Shown here one piece after another: positions 1 through 8,218 of a DNA stretch of 64,000 nt. Within the stretch, counting starts at the first letter, position 1. Each line of letters begins with the position of its first letter. The notes under the pieces were generated by a model, which saw nothing but the letters and a program-made list of their open reading frames with translations, was not told the origin of the DNA and did not search any database. The translations under genes and the position numbers were made by a program. This stretch comes from LMUY01 sp964244655 (lineage in GTDB: Bacteria > Pseudomonadota > Alphaproteobacteria > Acetobacterales > Acetobacteraceae): contig CAXTJU010000003.1 of the NCBI GenBank assembly GCA_964244655.1, forward strand, positions 1 to 64,000, given 5' to 3'.

Positions 1-54
1 TAGCTCGTCAGGCTCATAACCTGAAGGTCACAGGTTCAAATCCTGTCCCCGCAA
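1..54 (+). tRNA. initiator tRNA-fMet(CAT), 5' end outside the window
   Basis: This is the 3' two-thirds of a tRNA. The anticodon stem is 8-12 paired with 20-24, around loop CTCATAA with anticodon CAT at 15-17. The T arm is 30-46 and the 3' acceptor strand 47-53. Position 72 is A, and the D-arm/anticodon region matches bacterial initiator tRNAs, so this is fMet rather than elongator Met or Ile2. The bases after the discriminator A54 read CAA, so a full CCA tail is not encoded. The anticodon-stem pair at position 29:41 is A-U instead of G-C, leaving two of the usual three G-C pairs. Confidence 0.9.
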
Positions 55-106
55 CAAATTTCCGGCGTTGGCCATAGTCGCATCTTTCTAAGGAAGTGAC
101 GCGATT

Positions 107-796
107 ATGAAGACGACTCCGAATACTCCGCGTAGTTTGGACGTGTCTCTCAGGACAGCCAAAGGTCGTACAAAAGCTCAACAACTCTGGTTGCGCCGCC
201 AACTTAACGATCCATACGTGCAGGCCGCCCAAATGCAAGGATGGCGGTCACGCGCGGCTTTCAAGCTGATGGAGTTGGATGATCGATACTCGCTCATCCA
301 ACGGGGTGGTCGAGTGGTTGACCTCGGGGCGGCTCCCGGTAGCTGGAGTCAAGTGGTAGTCAAGCGGGGCGCCAGCAGCGTTCTAGGAATAGATCTTCTT
401 CCAATTGAACCTGTCTCTGGTGTGCGTTTTATCCAGGGTGATTTCAACGATCCCGACATGCCCGAGCGTCTCCGAATGGAAATGGGCGGTCAGGCTGATC
501 TCATACTTTCGGACATTGCTCCCAATACCACCGGTCACGCTGCAACAGATCATATCCGCATCATCGCAATGGCGGAGCGTGCACTCGATTTTGCGTTGCA
601 GGCCTTGGCGCCTGGAGGAAGTTTCGTTGCTAAGGTGCTGCAAGGCGGATCGGAGCGCGTGTTGCTCGATTCGATGAAGCAGGCTTTCGCCACAGTCCGC
701 CATGCCAAGCCGCCGGCAAGTCGCAAGGACTCTAGCGAGCTTTACGTCGTCGCCAAAGGTTTTCGAAGCTCGATCGGCAGTCAATTGCAGCCGTAG
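107..796 (+). CDS. rlmE: 23S rRNA (uridine-2552-2'-O)-methyltransferase RlmE (FtsJ/RrmJ)
   Basis: RlmE methylates the 2'-OH of U2552 in the A-loop of 23S rRNA using S-adenosylmethionine, late in 50S subunit assembly. The protein is 229 residues, usual for the family. The SAM-binding motif DLGAAPGSW is at about residues 72-80. The family's K-D-K-E catalytic tetrad can be placed at K53, D136, K176 and E211 (in FKLMEL, SDIAPN, FVAKVLQGG and SSELY). The ATG at 107 follows an AAGGAAG ribosome-binding site. It lies 53 nt after the tRNA and ends 74 nt before guaB; no ppx phosphatase gene, a common neighbour, is seen here. Confidence 0.95.
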   Translation: MKTTPNTPRSLDVSLRTAKGRTKAQQLWLRRQLNDPYVQAAQMQGWRSRAAFKLMELDDRYSLIQRGGRVVDLGAAPGSWSQVVVKRGASSVLGIDLLPIEPVSGVRFIQGDFNDPDMPERLRMEMGGQADLILSDIAPNTTGHAATDHIRIIAMAERALDFALQALAPGGSFVAKVLQGGSERVLLDSMKQAFATVRHAKPPASRKDSSELYVVAKGFRSSIGSQLQP

Positions 797-870
797 CTTG
801 CACGCTGCATCGTCGCTGGTTATGTCGGGTCGCCCAGGCGCGAGACGTGTTCTCGCCGGAGATGTTCGCC

Positions 871-2370
871 ATGGCTTCCATAGAGAACAGTGTAGCTCGG
901 ATCCAAGTCTCTGTTCAGGAAGCCCTGACCTTTGATGATGTGTTGATCGTCCCGGCCTACTCGCAGGTTCTACCTGCCGAAGCAGACACCCGCACTCGTC
1001 TCACCCGCACCATCAATCTGCACATTCCATTGGTATCATCCGCCATGGATACGGTGACGGAAGGACCCATGGCCATTGCCATGGCGCAGCTCGGCGGCAT
1101 CGGAGTTATTCACAAGAACTTGGACCCAATGGAGCAGGCTTCGCAAGTCCGGCGGGTTAAGAAGTTTGAGTCTGGTATGGTGGTAAACCCGCTGACCATC
1201 CATCCCGATCAAACTCTAGCCGAAGCCCGCACTCTTATGCTCGCCTATCACATCAGCGGCGTGCCTGTGGTGGAGCGTGGCACAGGTCGGTTAGTCGGCA
1301 TCCTCACCAACCGTGATGTTCGCTTTGCCACTGATCCATCAGTGCGCGTTTATGAGTTGATGACTCGTGAAGGTCTGGTGACCGTGCAAAACGGTGTTCC
1401 AGCGGAGGAAGCCAAACGGCTGCTGCACAAACATCGGCTAGAGAAGCTTCTTGTGGTGGACGAGGGTTTTCGCTGCGTCGGGCTCATCACCGTGAAAGAC
1501 ATGGAAAAGGCGCAAGCGCACCCGCTCGCCAACAAAGATGAACTTGGCCGCCTTAGAGTGGCCGCTGCCATTGGCGTGGGTGAGGATGGCGCGTTGCGTG
1601 CTCGTGCCTTGATCGATGCCGAGGTGGATGTGCTGGTGGTGGACACGGCGCACGGACATTCCGCCGGGGTCATGGCTGCGGTGGAGAAGATCAAGCAGAT
1701 GTCGAACGCCGTGCAGGTTGTCGCCGGCAATGTCGCCACGCCGGAAGGTGCACGGGCGCTGATCGAAGCGGGGGCGGATGCGGTTAAGATTGGCATCGGT
1801 CCCGGTAGCATCTGCACCACTCGCGTTGTCGCCGGGGTGGGAGTGCCTCAATTCACCGCCGTCATGGAGACTGCAACAGCCTGCCGGGAAGCCGGTGTGC
1901 CGTCCATCGCCGATGGCGGCGTGCGGACCAGCGGGGATATCGTGAAGGCAATTGGCGCCGGCGCGGACTCGGTCATGGTTGGCAGTCTGCTTGCCGGGAC
2001 GGACGAAGCGCCCGGCGAGGTTTTTCTGTACCAAGGCCGCAGCTTCAAGGCCTACCGTGGCATGGGAAGCATCGGCGCCATGGCGCGGGGATCAGCTGAT
2101 CGCTATTTTCAGCAGGAAATCAAAGACACACTCAAGCTTGTGCCGGAGGGCATTGAGGGCCGGGTCGGCTACAAGGGTCCGGTTTCGGCAGTGGTGCACC
2201 AGATGGTTGGTGGATTGCGGGCCGGCATGGGATACACCGGTAGCGCAAGCATCGCGGATTTGCAGGCTAACACACAATTCCGTCGCATCACCGGGGCCGG
2301 CTTGCGGGAAAGTCACGTGCATGACGTGGCAATCACCCGCGAGGCGCCGAACTACCGTCACGAGGGATGA
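871..2370 (+). CDS. guaB: inosine-5'-monophosphate dehydrogenase
   Basis: GuaB oxidises IMP to XMP with NAD+, the committed step to GMP, in the cytosol. The (beta/alpha)8 barrel is interrupted by a pair of CBS domains at about residues 100-210. The catalytic cysteine is C315 in GSICTT, and GMGS and GVRTSGDI phosphate-binding segments are visible. In-frame ATGs lie at 847, 862 and 871; I chose 871 because a GGAG motif sits about ten bases upstream and the 499-residue product matches the family. The next gene starts 19 nt downstream, so guaB and rsmB are probably cotranscribed. guaA, often nearby in relatives, is not in the window. Confidence 0.96.
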   Translation: MASIENSVARIQVSVQEALTFDDVLIVPAYSQVLPAEADTRTRLTRTINLHIPLVSSAMDTVTEGPMAIAMAQLGGIGVIHKNLDPMEQASQVRRVKKFESGMVVNPLTIHPDQTLAEARTLMLAYHISGVPVVERGTGRLVGILTNRDVRFATDPSVRVYELMTREGLVTVQNGVPAEEAKRLLHKHRLEKLLVVDEGFRCVGLITVKDMEKAQAHPLANKDELGRLRVAAAIGVGEDGALRARALIDAEVDVLVVDTAHGHSAGVMAAVEKIKQMSNAVQVVAGNVATPEGARALIEAGADAVKIGIGPGSICTTRVVAGVGVPQFTAVMETATACREAGVPSIADGGVRTSGDIVKAIGAGADSVMVGSLLAGTDEAPGEVFLYQGRSFKAYRGMGSIGAMARGSADRYFQQEIKDTLKLVPEGIEGRVGYKGPVSAVVHQMVGGLRAGMGYTGSASIADLQANTQFRRITGAGLRESHVHDVAITREAPNYRHEG

Positions 2371-2389
2371 GGGTCGGCTTCGCCGTCCT

Positions 2390-3691
2390 ATGACCCCAGC
2401 AGCCCGGTTGGCCGCCGCCATCGACTTACTGACAGAAATAGATTCATACCCACGCCGTCCAGCGGACGCGGTTGCCAACGAGTTCTTCCGCAATCGTCGC
2501 TTCATCGGCTCAGGCGACCGCCGGGCTGTCTCTGAACGGTCCTGGCGCGTGTTGCGGACCCGGCGGCGGCTAGGCTGGTGGCTCGACCGCGCCGGCACTG
2601 CATCAACCCCCCGCATGCTGGTTGCCGCCTCTCTCCTCCTGGAGGGTTGGACAGTGTCGGGGGTGCAGCAATCCTACTCGGGCGGCCAGTATGGTGCCGC
2701 GTCCATGCTGGCACAGGAGGTGCTGGCGGCTCATCAGTTGGTCGGCCACACGCTGAACCACCCGGACATGCCTGACGCAGTGCGCCTGGAAGCGCCGGAT
2801 TGGCTGCTACCATCATTGCAAGCGCGCTTCGGGGATGCGCTCGGCCCCGAACTCGCCATGATGGAAGTGGAGGCGCCACTCGACCTGCGGGTGAACTTGC
2901 TGCGTGGAAGCCGGGAGGCTGCTCTGGCCGCCCTGGCATTGGAAGGCATTGCTGCCGAGCCCACGCCAATCTCTCCCTGGGGCTTGCGCGTGGCGGCGCG
3001 CCGCTTGGTGACAAGCGGCCCGGCTTTCCTGTCCGGGCTGGTGGAGATCCAAGATGAGGGCAGCCAACTGGTTGCTGCCCTGGTCGGCGCTGCACCGCAG
3101 ATGCGGGTCGCAGATTGGTGCGCCGGGGCAGGCGGCAAAACCCTGGCCCTGGCCATGACAATGGCCAATCACGGTCACATTGTCGCCTGCGATGTGCACG
3201 ACAAACGGCTTGAAGGGGCGGTGCGTCGCCTGCGCCGTGCCGGGGTGCACAACGTCGAGCGCCATCTGATTGTGGCTGGCGACAAGTGGGCCAAGCGCCG
3301 CGCCAGCACGTTCGACCGTGTGCTGGTGGATGCGCCATGCACCGGAACCGGCACCTGGCGTCGCAATCCTGACGCCAGAGCGCGGCTTCGTCCGCTGGAT
3401 TTACAGGAGCTGCTTCCCAAACAGGCGAGCATCCTGGACGACGCCTCCCGGTTGGTGAAAGCGGGCGGGCGGCTGGTGTTCGCTACCTGCTCACTGCTCA
3501 GGGAGGAAAACGAGGACCAAGTGGACGCATTCATCAACCGCCATCCGGATTTTACCGTTGTGCCGCTGCCGCAGGCCTGGCCACTGGAGTCGGTGCCCTG
3601 TGCAGGGCCATATTTGTCATTGACGCCACTGCGCCATGGCACAGACGGGTTTTTTGGCGCCGTGCTGCAACGCTCCGGAGTGCCGGGGTGA
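2390..3691 (+). CDS. rsmB: RsmB-type 16S rRNA (cytosine-C5)-methyltransferase
   Basis: This SAM-dependent RNA m5C methyltransferase of the RsmB/NSUN family probably modifies C967 of 16S rRNA. It is 433 residues. An N-terminal NusB-like helical part precedes the Rossmann methyltransferase domain. The two diagnostic cysteines are present: C317 in VDAPCTG and the nucleophile C367 in FATCSLL. SAM binding is at DWCAGAGGKTLALA. The open frame runs upstream into guaB, but the ATG at 2390, 19 nt after the guaB stop, gives the normal family N-terminus. It overlaps the next gene by 4 nt (GTGA). RsmB versus another RsmB-like paralogue cannot be settled by eye. Confidence 0.88.
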   Translation: MTPAARLAAAIDLLTEIDSYPRRPADAVANEFFRNRRFIGSGDRRAVSERSWRVLRTRRRLGWWLDRAGTASTPRMLVAASLLLEGWTVSGVQQSYSGGQYGAASMLAQEVLAAHQLVGHTLNHPDMPDAVRLEAPDWLLPSLQARFGDALGPELAMMEVEAPLDLRVNLLRGSREAALAALALEGIAAEPTPISPWGLRVAARRLVTSGPAFLSGLVEIQDEGSQLVAALVGAAPQMRVADWCAGAGGKTLALAMTMANHGHIVACDVHDKRLEGAVRRLRRAGVHNVERHLIVAGDKWAKRRASTFDRVLVDAPCTGTGTWRRNPDARARLRPLDLQELLPKQASILDDASRLVKAGGRLVFATCSLLREENEDQVDAFINRHPDFTVVPLPQAWPLESVPCAGPYLSLTPLRHGTDGFFGAVLQRSGVPG

Positions 3692-4251
3692 TCGCGGTGC
3701 GCCGGGCTCGTCCGTCCGACGCGCCGCTGATTGGCGCAGTGCACGTCACAGCCTGGCGCAGCGCTTATCCGGGCATCCTGCCAGACTCCTTCCTTGCCGG
3801 CCTGTCGGTGACCCGGCAGGCCGCCTATTACGACAGGCAAATACGCTCAGCCAACGGGGTGTATGTGGCCATCGCCTCGGGCCAAGACGTTCCAGCCGGC
3901 GCCAGGCCGCGGCTGGTCGGCTACACGACGGTTGGCCGCACGCGCGGCACCCTGCCGGGCGGGTTCGCCGCAGACGGCGAAATCGAAACGCTTTATGTCT
4001 TGGATGATTGGCGTGAGCACGGCGTAGGCCGCCGCCTGATCCGCACTGGCGCCGCCCATTTGGCAGCGGCTGGTAGCCGGGCCGCATACCTTTGGGTGCT
4101 GCGAGCCAACCCAAGCCGCTGGTTCTACCAGCGCATGGGCGGACGGCTGGTGGCAGAGGCAGAGACGCGAGTGGCTGGTGTCACCGTGCCGCAGACCGCC
4201 TACGCTTGGGATCCGATCGAGCGGCTGATTGCAGCGTCGCCGGCCGTTTGA
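3688..4251 (+). CDS. GNAT-family N-acetyltransferase
   Basis: This is a 187-residue protein of the GCN5-related acetyltransferase fold, which moves an acetyl group from acetyl-CoA to an amine; the substrate is unknown. Motif A, for CoA pyrophosphate binding, reads LYVLDDWREHGVGRRLI at about residues 107-123. The N-terminal IAVRRARPSDAPLIGAVHVTAWR is a typical GNAT start. The GTG start at 3688 overlaps the rsmB stop (GTGA), so translation is probably coupled. Its last 52 nt overlap the 3' end of the convergent TetR gene, a longer coding overlap than elsewhere in the window. Function in rRNA or purine metabolism is only suggested by position. Confidence 0.85.
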   Translation: MIAVRRARPSDAPLIGAVHVTAWRSAYPGILPDSFLAGLSVTRQAAYYDRQIRSANGVYVAIASGQDVPAGARPRLVGYTTVGRTRGTLPGGFAADGEIETLYVLDDWREHGVGRRLIRTGAAHLAAAGSRAAYLWVLRANPSRWFYQRMGGRLVAEAETRVAGVTVPQTAYAWDPIERLIAASPAV

Positions 4252-4865
4252 AGCGATGGAAGACGGTTTGCCGTCGCGAGCACCGCGTCCATGTTGCGCG
4301 CCATGATCATCAGCACGCTGGCATCTTTAGTGACCATTAAGGCAGCAGTTGCTCCATCGATAAGCAACAAAATCTGCCGTGCGACGATGGCGGGCTCGGC
4401 CAGCCTGGCCTCTTGGGCCAGTCCGTGAAGGAATGCGAGCACTTGGGCGTGGTGATCAGCCGCGATCTCGCGTAGCCACTGCTCTTCTTTGTCGTGCTCG
4501 CCGATCGCGTTCATGAAGGCGCAGCCGTAGAACCGACCGCCTTGATACCATAGTCCCATCGCCGCGGCTGGAGCACGCAGCTTGGCCAATGGGTCGGGGC
4601 CGGCGGCTTCCACGGCGGTGAAGAAGGCTTTGCGCCATTCAGCGCCCTCCCGGGCCAAGACCTCCCGCAACAAGGCTTCCTTCGAGCCGAATCGCCCGTA
4701 AAGCGCCATCTTGGAAGCACTCGCCGCGGCTAGGATGCGGTCGATGCCGGTCGCGTGGATACCCTGCCGGCAGAACAGGTCACGCGCGGCTTCGACAATG
4801 CGTTCATGAGGCGGGGTGGGCCGCGCAAACGGCAATGCGGTGTTGGTCACGCTTGAAAGAATCAC
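4200..4865 (-). CDS. TetR/AcrR-family transcriptional repressor
   Basis: This 221-residue regulator has an N-terminal TetR helix-turn-helix: RIVEAARDLFCRQGIHATGID, then ILAAASASKMALYGRFGSKEAL. The C-terminal ligand domain carries the GCAFMNAIGE segment seen in one TetR subgroup. It is transcribed divergently from the OsmC/ACAD-like/rhodanese operon, and a dyad in the shared 182 bp region (4974-4987) is a plausible operator, so it most likely represses that operon. I chose the GTG at 4865 because an AAAAGG site lies nine bases upstream; a TTG at 4886 and a GTG at 4850 are alternatives. The inducer is unknown. Confidence 0.88.
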   Translation of the reverse strand: MILSSVTNTALPFARPTPPHERIVEAARDLFCRQGIHATGIDRILAAASASKMALYGRFGSKEALLREVLAREGAEWRKAFFTAVEAAGPDPLAKLRAPAAAMGLWYQGGRFYGCAFMNAIGEHDKEEQWLREIAADHHAQVLAFLHGLAQEARLAEPAIVARQILLLIDGATAALMVTKDASVLMIMARNMDAVLATANRLPSLQTAGDAAISRSIGSQA

Positions 4866-4966
4866 AGCGCGGGGCCTTTTGTGCAAGCGCCCTGCCGCAG
4901 AATGGCCATCATTCTTTGTGGAGCTTGGCCATCATCTGGCACAACGATTGCTAGCATGAATGCCGA

Positions 4967-4994
4967 TTGTCTTAGACTGACCGGTCTGTATGGT
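4967..4994 (+). promoter_or_regulatory. candidate promoter with TetR operator for the osmC operon
   Basis: In the TetR/osmC intergenic region, AGAC (4974-4977) and GTCT (4984-4987) form an inverted pair, and GACCGGTC (4979-4986) is a perfect 8-base palindrome inside it. This resembles operators of several TetR-family repressors. A possible -35 TTGTCT (4967-4972) and -10 TATGGT (4989-4994) with 16 bp spacing flank the dyad, so bound repressor would block the promoter. The promoter boxes are weak matches and the assignment is an inference. Confidence 0.5.
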
Positions 4995-5047
4995 TGGCGC
5001 AGCTGCGGCATGAGCCCTGGCTTTGCAAGAAAGTGTAGGAGATCGCC

Positions 5048-5608
5048 ATGAGCGACGTCGCCACCACGACCGCCGAGACTGGACCCGGCGCGATGACCGG
5101 CTGCCTGGCCCCAATCGACAAGGGTGGGCTGGATCAGCTGATCGCAAAGGGCCGCGCCAATCCGCAAGCCATCAAGACCCTTAAATGCAGGACCATTGCT
5201 GAGGGCCGCTTCCGGCACCTCAACATGATCCGCGACCTGCCGCCTTACATCGTTGACGAACCGCCTGCCCTGTTGGGCGACGACACGGCGCCAAATCCGT
5301 CGGAGGCATCCCTTGCCGCGCTCGGGTCATGCCTTGCGGTCGGCATCCACGCCAACGCCGTGTCCCGCAACATCACGGTCCGGTCGTTGGAGTTGGAGCT
5401 GGAAGCCGACATCAACATCACGGCCGTTTGGGGCACTGGCGACACCAGCCCGAAGCCTGTCGGGTTTGATGCGGTGCGAGTAAAAGTCCACTTGGACGCT
5501 GATGCACCGCAGGCCGAGTTGGACGCCCTGATCGCGCACGCGCGCAACTGGTCGCCGGTGGCCAACACGTTCAGCAAGCCTGTTCCCGTGAATTGCGAGA
5601 TGGTCTGA
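5048..5608 (+). CDS. OsmC-family protein
   Basis: This 186-residue protein of the OsmC/Ohr fold is related to thiol peroxidases that reduce organic hydroperoxides. The family core NPSEASLAALGSCLAVGIHANA is at about residues 84-105, with the peroxidatic cysteine at C95. The partner cysteine, normally in a CPxS-like motif, is replaced by serine (NWSPVANTF), so the classical two-cysteine cycle may not work. The ATG follows TAGGAGA. It is the first gene of a three-gene operon with an acyl-CoA-dehydrogenase-like flavoprotein and a rhodanese, under an apparent TetR repressor. That context suggests thiol, persulfide or electrophile stress rather than generic osmotic stress. Confidence 0.85.
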   Translation: MSDVATTTAETGPGAMTGCLAPIDKGGLDQLIAKGRANPQAIKTLKCRTIAEGRFRHLNMIRDLPPYIVDEPPALLGDDTAPNPSEASLAALGSCLAVGIHANAVSRNITVRSLELELEADINITAVWGTGDTSPKPVGFDAVRVKVHLDADAPQAELDALIAHARNWSPVANTFSKPVPVNCEMV

Positions 5609-5631
5609 TCCAACCCGCCAGGAGCGCCACC

Positions 5632-6744
5632 ATGAGCCAAACGCTTGCTGCCCCGCGTAACCCGTCCCCGGCAGTTGCCATGCTGCCGTTGACCGAGTTG
5701 CTTGATGCAGAGCTGGCGCCCCTGGTGGAACGGATCGACGAGGGCCTCTATCCCGCTGAGGTGATGCGTCGGCTCGGCGAGGCGGGGGTTTACAGCCGCC
5801 ACCTCGCCTTGTCCGGGCAGCAGGATTTGGGGGGCGCCATTGCGGACATGGCATCCGTAGCCTCGTTGTGCATGTCCACTGCGTTCTGCATCTGGTGTCA
5901 GGATGCATGCGGCTGGTACCTCGAGAACACCGACAACGTGGCCTTGCGGGCCCGCTTGCAGCCCGGCCTTGCGGACGGCACCTTGCTGGGCGGCACGGGA
6001 CTATCCAATCCGATCAAGGCGCTGTCCGGCATTGAGGGCTTCAACTTGCGGGCGAAGCGGACGCAGGGCGGCTACATTGTCACCGGCGTCTTGCCTTGGG
6101 TCAGCAATCTCGGGGACGGCCATTGGTTTGGCACCATCTTTGAGGATGCCGAGGACCCTACGCACCGCCTGATGGCAATGGTGCAATGCGGCCAGCCTGG
6201 GGTCGAAATCCGCCAGAACGTCAAATACACCACGTTGGAGGGCACGGGCACCTATTCTGTCCGTTTTCGCCGAGCCTTCATCTCCGATGACCTGCTGCTC
6301 GCCGATCCACTGGGAGACATGGTGGGACGCATCCGTCCTGGCTTCGTGCTGCTGCAAACGGGCATGGGTCTCGGCGTCATCCGCGCCAGCATCGATGCCA
6401 TGATGCAGGCGGATATGCAGCAAGAAGCAACCAATCGCTTCTTGCCACGCCGCCCGCCGTATTTCGAGGCAGCCCTGGAAGAGCTGCAGGACGACGTCAT
6501 GCGCCTGGCGGCCACGCCGCGGGACGGTTCGGCGGAGTATGTGCGCCAGGTGCTCGAAGTCCGGCTGCGGACTGGCGAGTTGACGCTGCAGGCCACCGAG
6601 GCTGCAATGCTGCACACGGGCGCCCGCGCGTTCATCGTCGGCTCGCCGGTGCAGCGGCGGCTTCGCGAGGGATACTTCGTCGCGATGATCACGCCGTCCA
6701 GCCGCCATCTCGCGAAAGAGCTGAGCCGGATGGCGGCAAACTAA
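5632..6744 (+). CDS. acyl-CoA dehydrogenase-like flavoprotein
   Basis: The 370-residue protein has the three-part acyl-CoA dehydrogenase fold: an N-terminal helical domain, a middle beta domain with GLSNPIKAL and GGYIVTGVLPWVSN, and a C-terminal four-helix domain. This superfamily also includes flavin monooxygenases acting on sulfur compounds (DszC/SfnB type). I could not identify a catalytic glutamate with confidence, so dehydrogenase and monooxygenase roles both stay open. The ATG at 5632 follows AGGAG; an upstream in-frame start at 5593 would overlap osmC. It sits 23 nt after osmC and 27 nt before the rhodanese gene, which favours a sulfur-linked function. Confidence 0.8.
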   Translation: MSQTLAAPRNPSPAVAMLPLTELLDAELAPLVERIDEGLYPAEVMRRLGEAGVYSRHLALSGQQDLGGAIADMASVASLCMSTAFCIWCQDACGWYLENTDNVALRARLQPGLADGTLLGGTGLSNPIKALSGIEGFNLRAKRTQGGYIVTGVLPWVSNLGDGHWFGTIFEDAEDPTHRLMAMVQCGQPGVEIRQNVKYTTLEGTGTYSVRFRRAFISDDLLLADPLGDMVGRIRPGFVLLQTGMGLGVIRASIDAMMQADMQQEATNRFLPRRPPYFEAALEELQDDVMRLAATPRDGSAEYVRQVLEVRLRTGELTLQATEAAMLHTGARAFIVGSPVQRRLREGYFVAMITPSSRHLAKELSRMAAN

Positions 6745-6771
6745 GCTTTCTTACAACCCAGGAGTAGCGTC

Positions 6772-7629
6772 GTGCTCGATAAGATTCTTATCTCGCCTGC
6801 TGAGCTTGCTGGCATGATGGCTGCCGGTGAAACGGTGTTGATCGATACCCGGTCACCGGACAATTACGCTGCCGGGCATATCGCCGGTGCCGTCAACATG
6901 TTCGACATCTTCACTTACCTGGCCATGTCCACCAAAGAGGGCATGGCCGAGCTGAAGGATAAGTTCACGGCGGCGTTCGGCGCTGCTGGCATTGGCGGCA
7001 ATGAGACGGTCGTGTTCTACGAGGGTTCGATGAACTCCGGCTTCGGCATGTCCTGCCGTGGCTACTACCTGCTGACCTTTTTGGGCTATGAGAAGGCGCA
7101 CATTCTCCACGGCGGCCTTGCGGCGTGGCAGGCGGCTGGAATGGACGTCACCACCGAGGTACCGAGCCCGGTCGCCAAGAGTTTCCCGGTCTCCGCCAGT
7201 GGCGAGCAGATGATGCTCGACAAGGATGACATGCTGGAAGCCCTCAAGCACGACGGTATCGTCAAGCTTGATGTGCGGGATGTGGATGAGTGGATCGGCA
7301 CCTCATCTTCCCCCTACGGTCCAGATTTTGCCCCGCGCAAGGGCCGTATTCCAGGTGCAAAGTGGCTGGAATGGTATCGTCTGATGAAGCCAACAGCATC
7401 TGGGCCGATGTTCAAGTCAAAGGAAGAGTTGCTTGCTGAGCTGCACACAGTTGGCGTGACCCCGGACTCGACAGTATATCTGTACTGCTTCAAAGGTGCC
7501 CGTGCCTCGAACTCACTGGTCGCGTTGCGTGAGGCCGGCGTGAAAGATGTGCGGATGTATTTTGGTTCCTGGAACGAATGGAGCCGGGACCCGGCGCTGC
7601 CAATCGAGACCGGCATGCCATTCGCCTGA
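6772..7629 (+). CDS. rhodanese-type sulfurtransferase (thiosulfate / 3-mercaptopyruvate class)
   Basis: This 285-residue protein has two rhodanese domains. The N-terminal one (about 1-130) lacks an active cysteine; the C-terminal one (about 145-285) carries C239 in the loop YCFKGARAS. Such enzymes move sulfane sulfur from thiosulfate or mercaptopyruvate to a thiol acceptor. The active loop differs from CRxGxR/T and CGSGVTA, so the donor cannot be named. The GTG start follows AGGAG by seven bases. It is the third gene of the TetR-linked operon, giving it an obvious partner in the OsmC protein, which may handle persulfide or peroxide species. Confidence 0.87.
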   Translation: MLDKILISPAELAGMMAAGETVLIDTRSPDNYAAGHIAGAVNMFDIFTYLAMSTKEGMAELKDKFTAAFGAAGIGGNETVVFYEGSMNSGFGMSCRGYYLLTFLGYEKAHILHGGLAAWQAAGMDVTTEVPSPVAKSFPVSASGEQMMLDKDDMLEALKHDGIVKLDVRDVDEWIGTSSSPYGPDFAPRKGRIPGAKWLEWYRLMKPTASGPMFKSKEELLAELHTVGVTPDSTVYLYCFKGARASNSLVALREAGVKDVRMYFGSWNEWSRDPALPIETGMPFA

Positions 7630-7665
7630 TTTGACCGTCTGGGGCGGGCCGGTGCTCTGGCCCGC

Positions 7666-8178
7666 CTACTTGCTGCCTAGGCCGAGACCGCTGCCCCCTC
7701 CGCCTCCACTGCCTGGCAATCCAGCTGCGCTGAACCGACCGACGTTGCCTAGCAGCTGCTGCATGAACGTGCTTTCGCTGCCCGGCGATGGCGTGGTGCG
7801 TGCAACGACGCTGACCGGTTTCGCGTCGGCCTTGTTCATGAGCTTGATGCTGCGCAGGAGGCCGGCATCGTCGAACGTCATCTCCACCACGTCCTGGCTC
7901 TTGACGCCCTGGATGCGACCGACGCGCGGCTGCGTCACTTCGCTTATGTAAATCCAAGTGTTGTCGTCGAACGCGGCCTTCGCCGTCGGCGAACCGATTA
8001 GGCTCGTCACATCGACGCGGGTGGACGTGCCAGGCACCAGATCCTTCAGCTGAGCCGCATCGACCCGGTTGCCGCGCACCTGTGGGGACGCCTGGATGGC
8101 GGAACAGGCGCCGAGCAGGCTAGCAAGGAGCAGGCAGGCGATGGATCGCACGAGGGTCCTGGACAGCGGCGCATGCAT
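7666..8178 (-). CDS. bamE: outer-membrane lipoprotein BamE (SmpA/OmlA family)
   Basis: BamE is a small lipoprotein of the BAM complex that inserts beta-barrel proteins into the outer membrane. The 170-residue product has a signal peptide ending in lipobox LLGAC, lipidated on the cysteine near residue 25, then the SmpA/OmlA fold with LVPGTSTRVDVTSLIGSP and TWIYISEV. The C-terminus is a glycine-rich tail after about residue 150. It is divergent from the cytochrome bc1 chaperone gene, a common alphaproteobacterial arrangement. Confidence 0.9.
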   Translation of the reverse strand: MHAPLSRTLVRSIACLLLASLLGACSAIQASPQVRGNRVDAAQLKDLVPGTSTRVDVTSLIGSPTAKAAFDDNTWIYISEVTQPRVGRIQGVKSQDVVEMTFDDAGLLRSIKLMNKADAKPVSVVARTTPSPGSESTFMQQLLGNVGRFSAAGLPGSGGGGGSGLGLGSK

Positions 8179-8218
8179 TGAACCGGCAGCCTGCCGCGTT
8201 ATGTGCCGGAGATGGTTT

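Noticed and set aside
4994..5009. A sigma-54-like -24/-12 element (TTGGC...GC) before osmC
   Set aside because: GG and GC are spaced correctly but the -12 TTGC is missing; the operator-bearing sigma-70-type promoter next to it is a better candidate.
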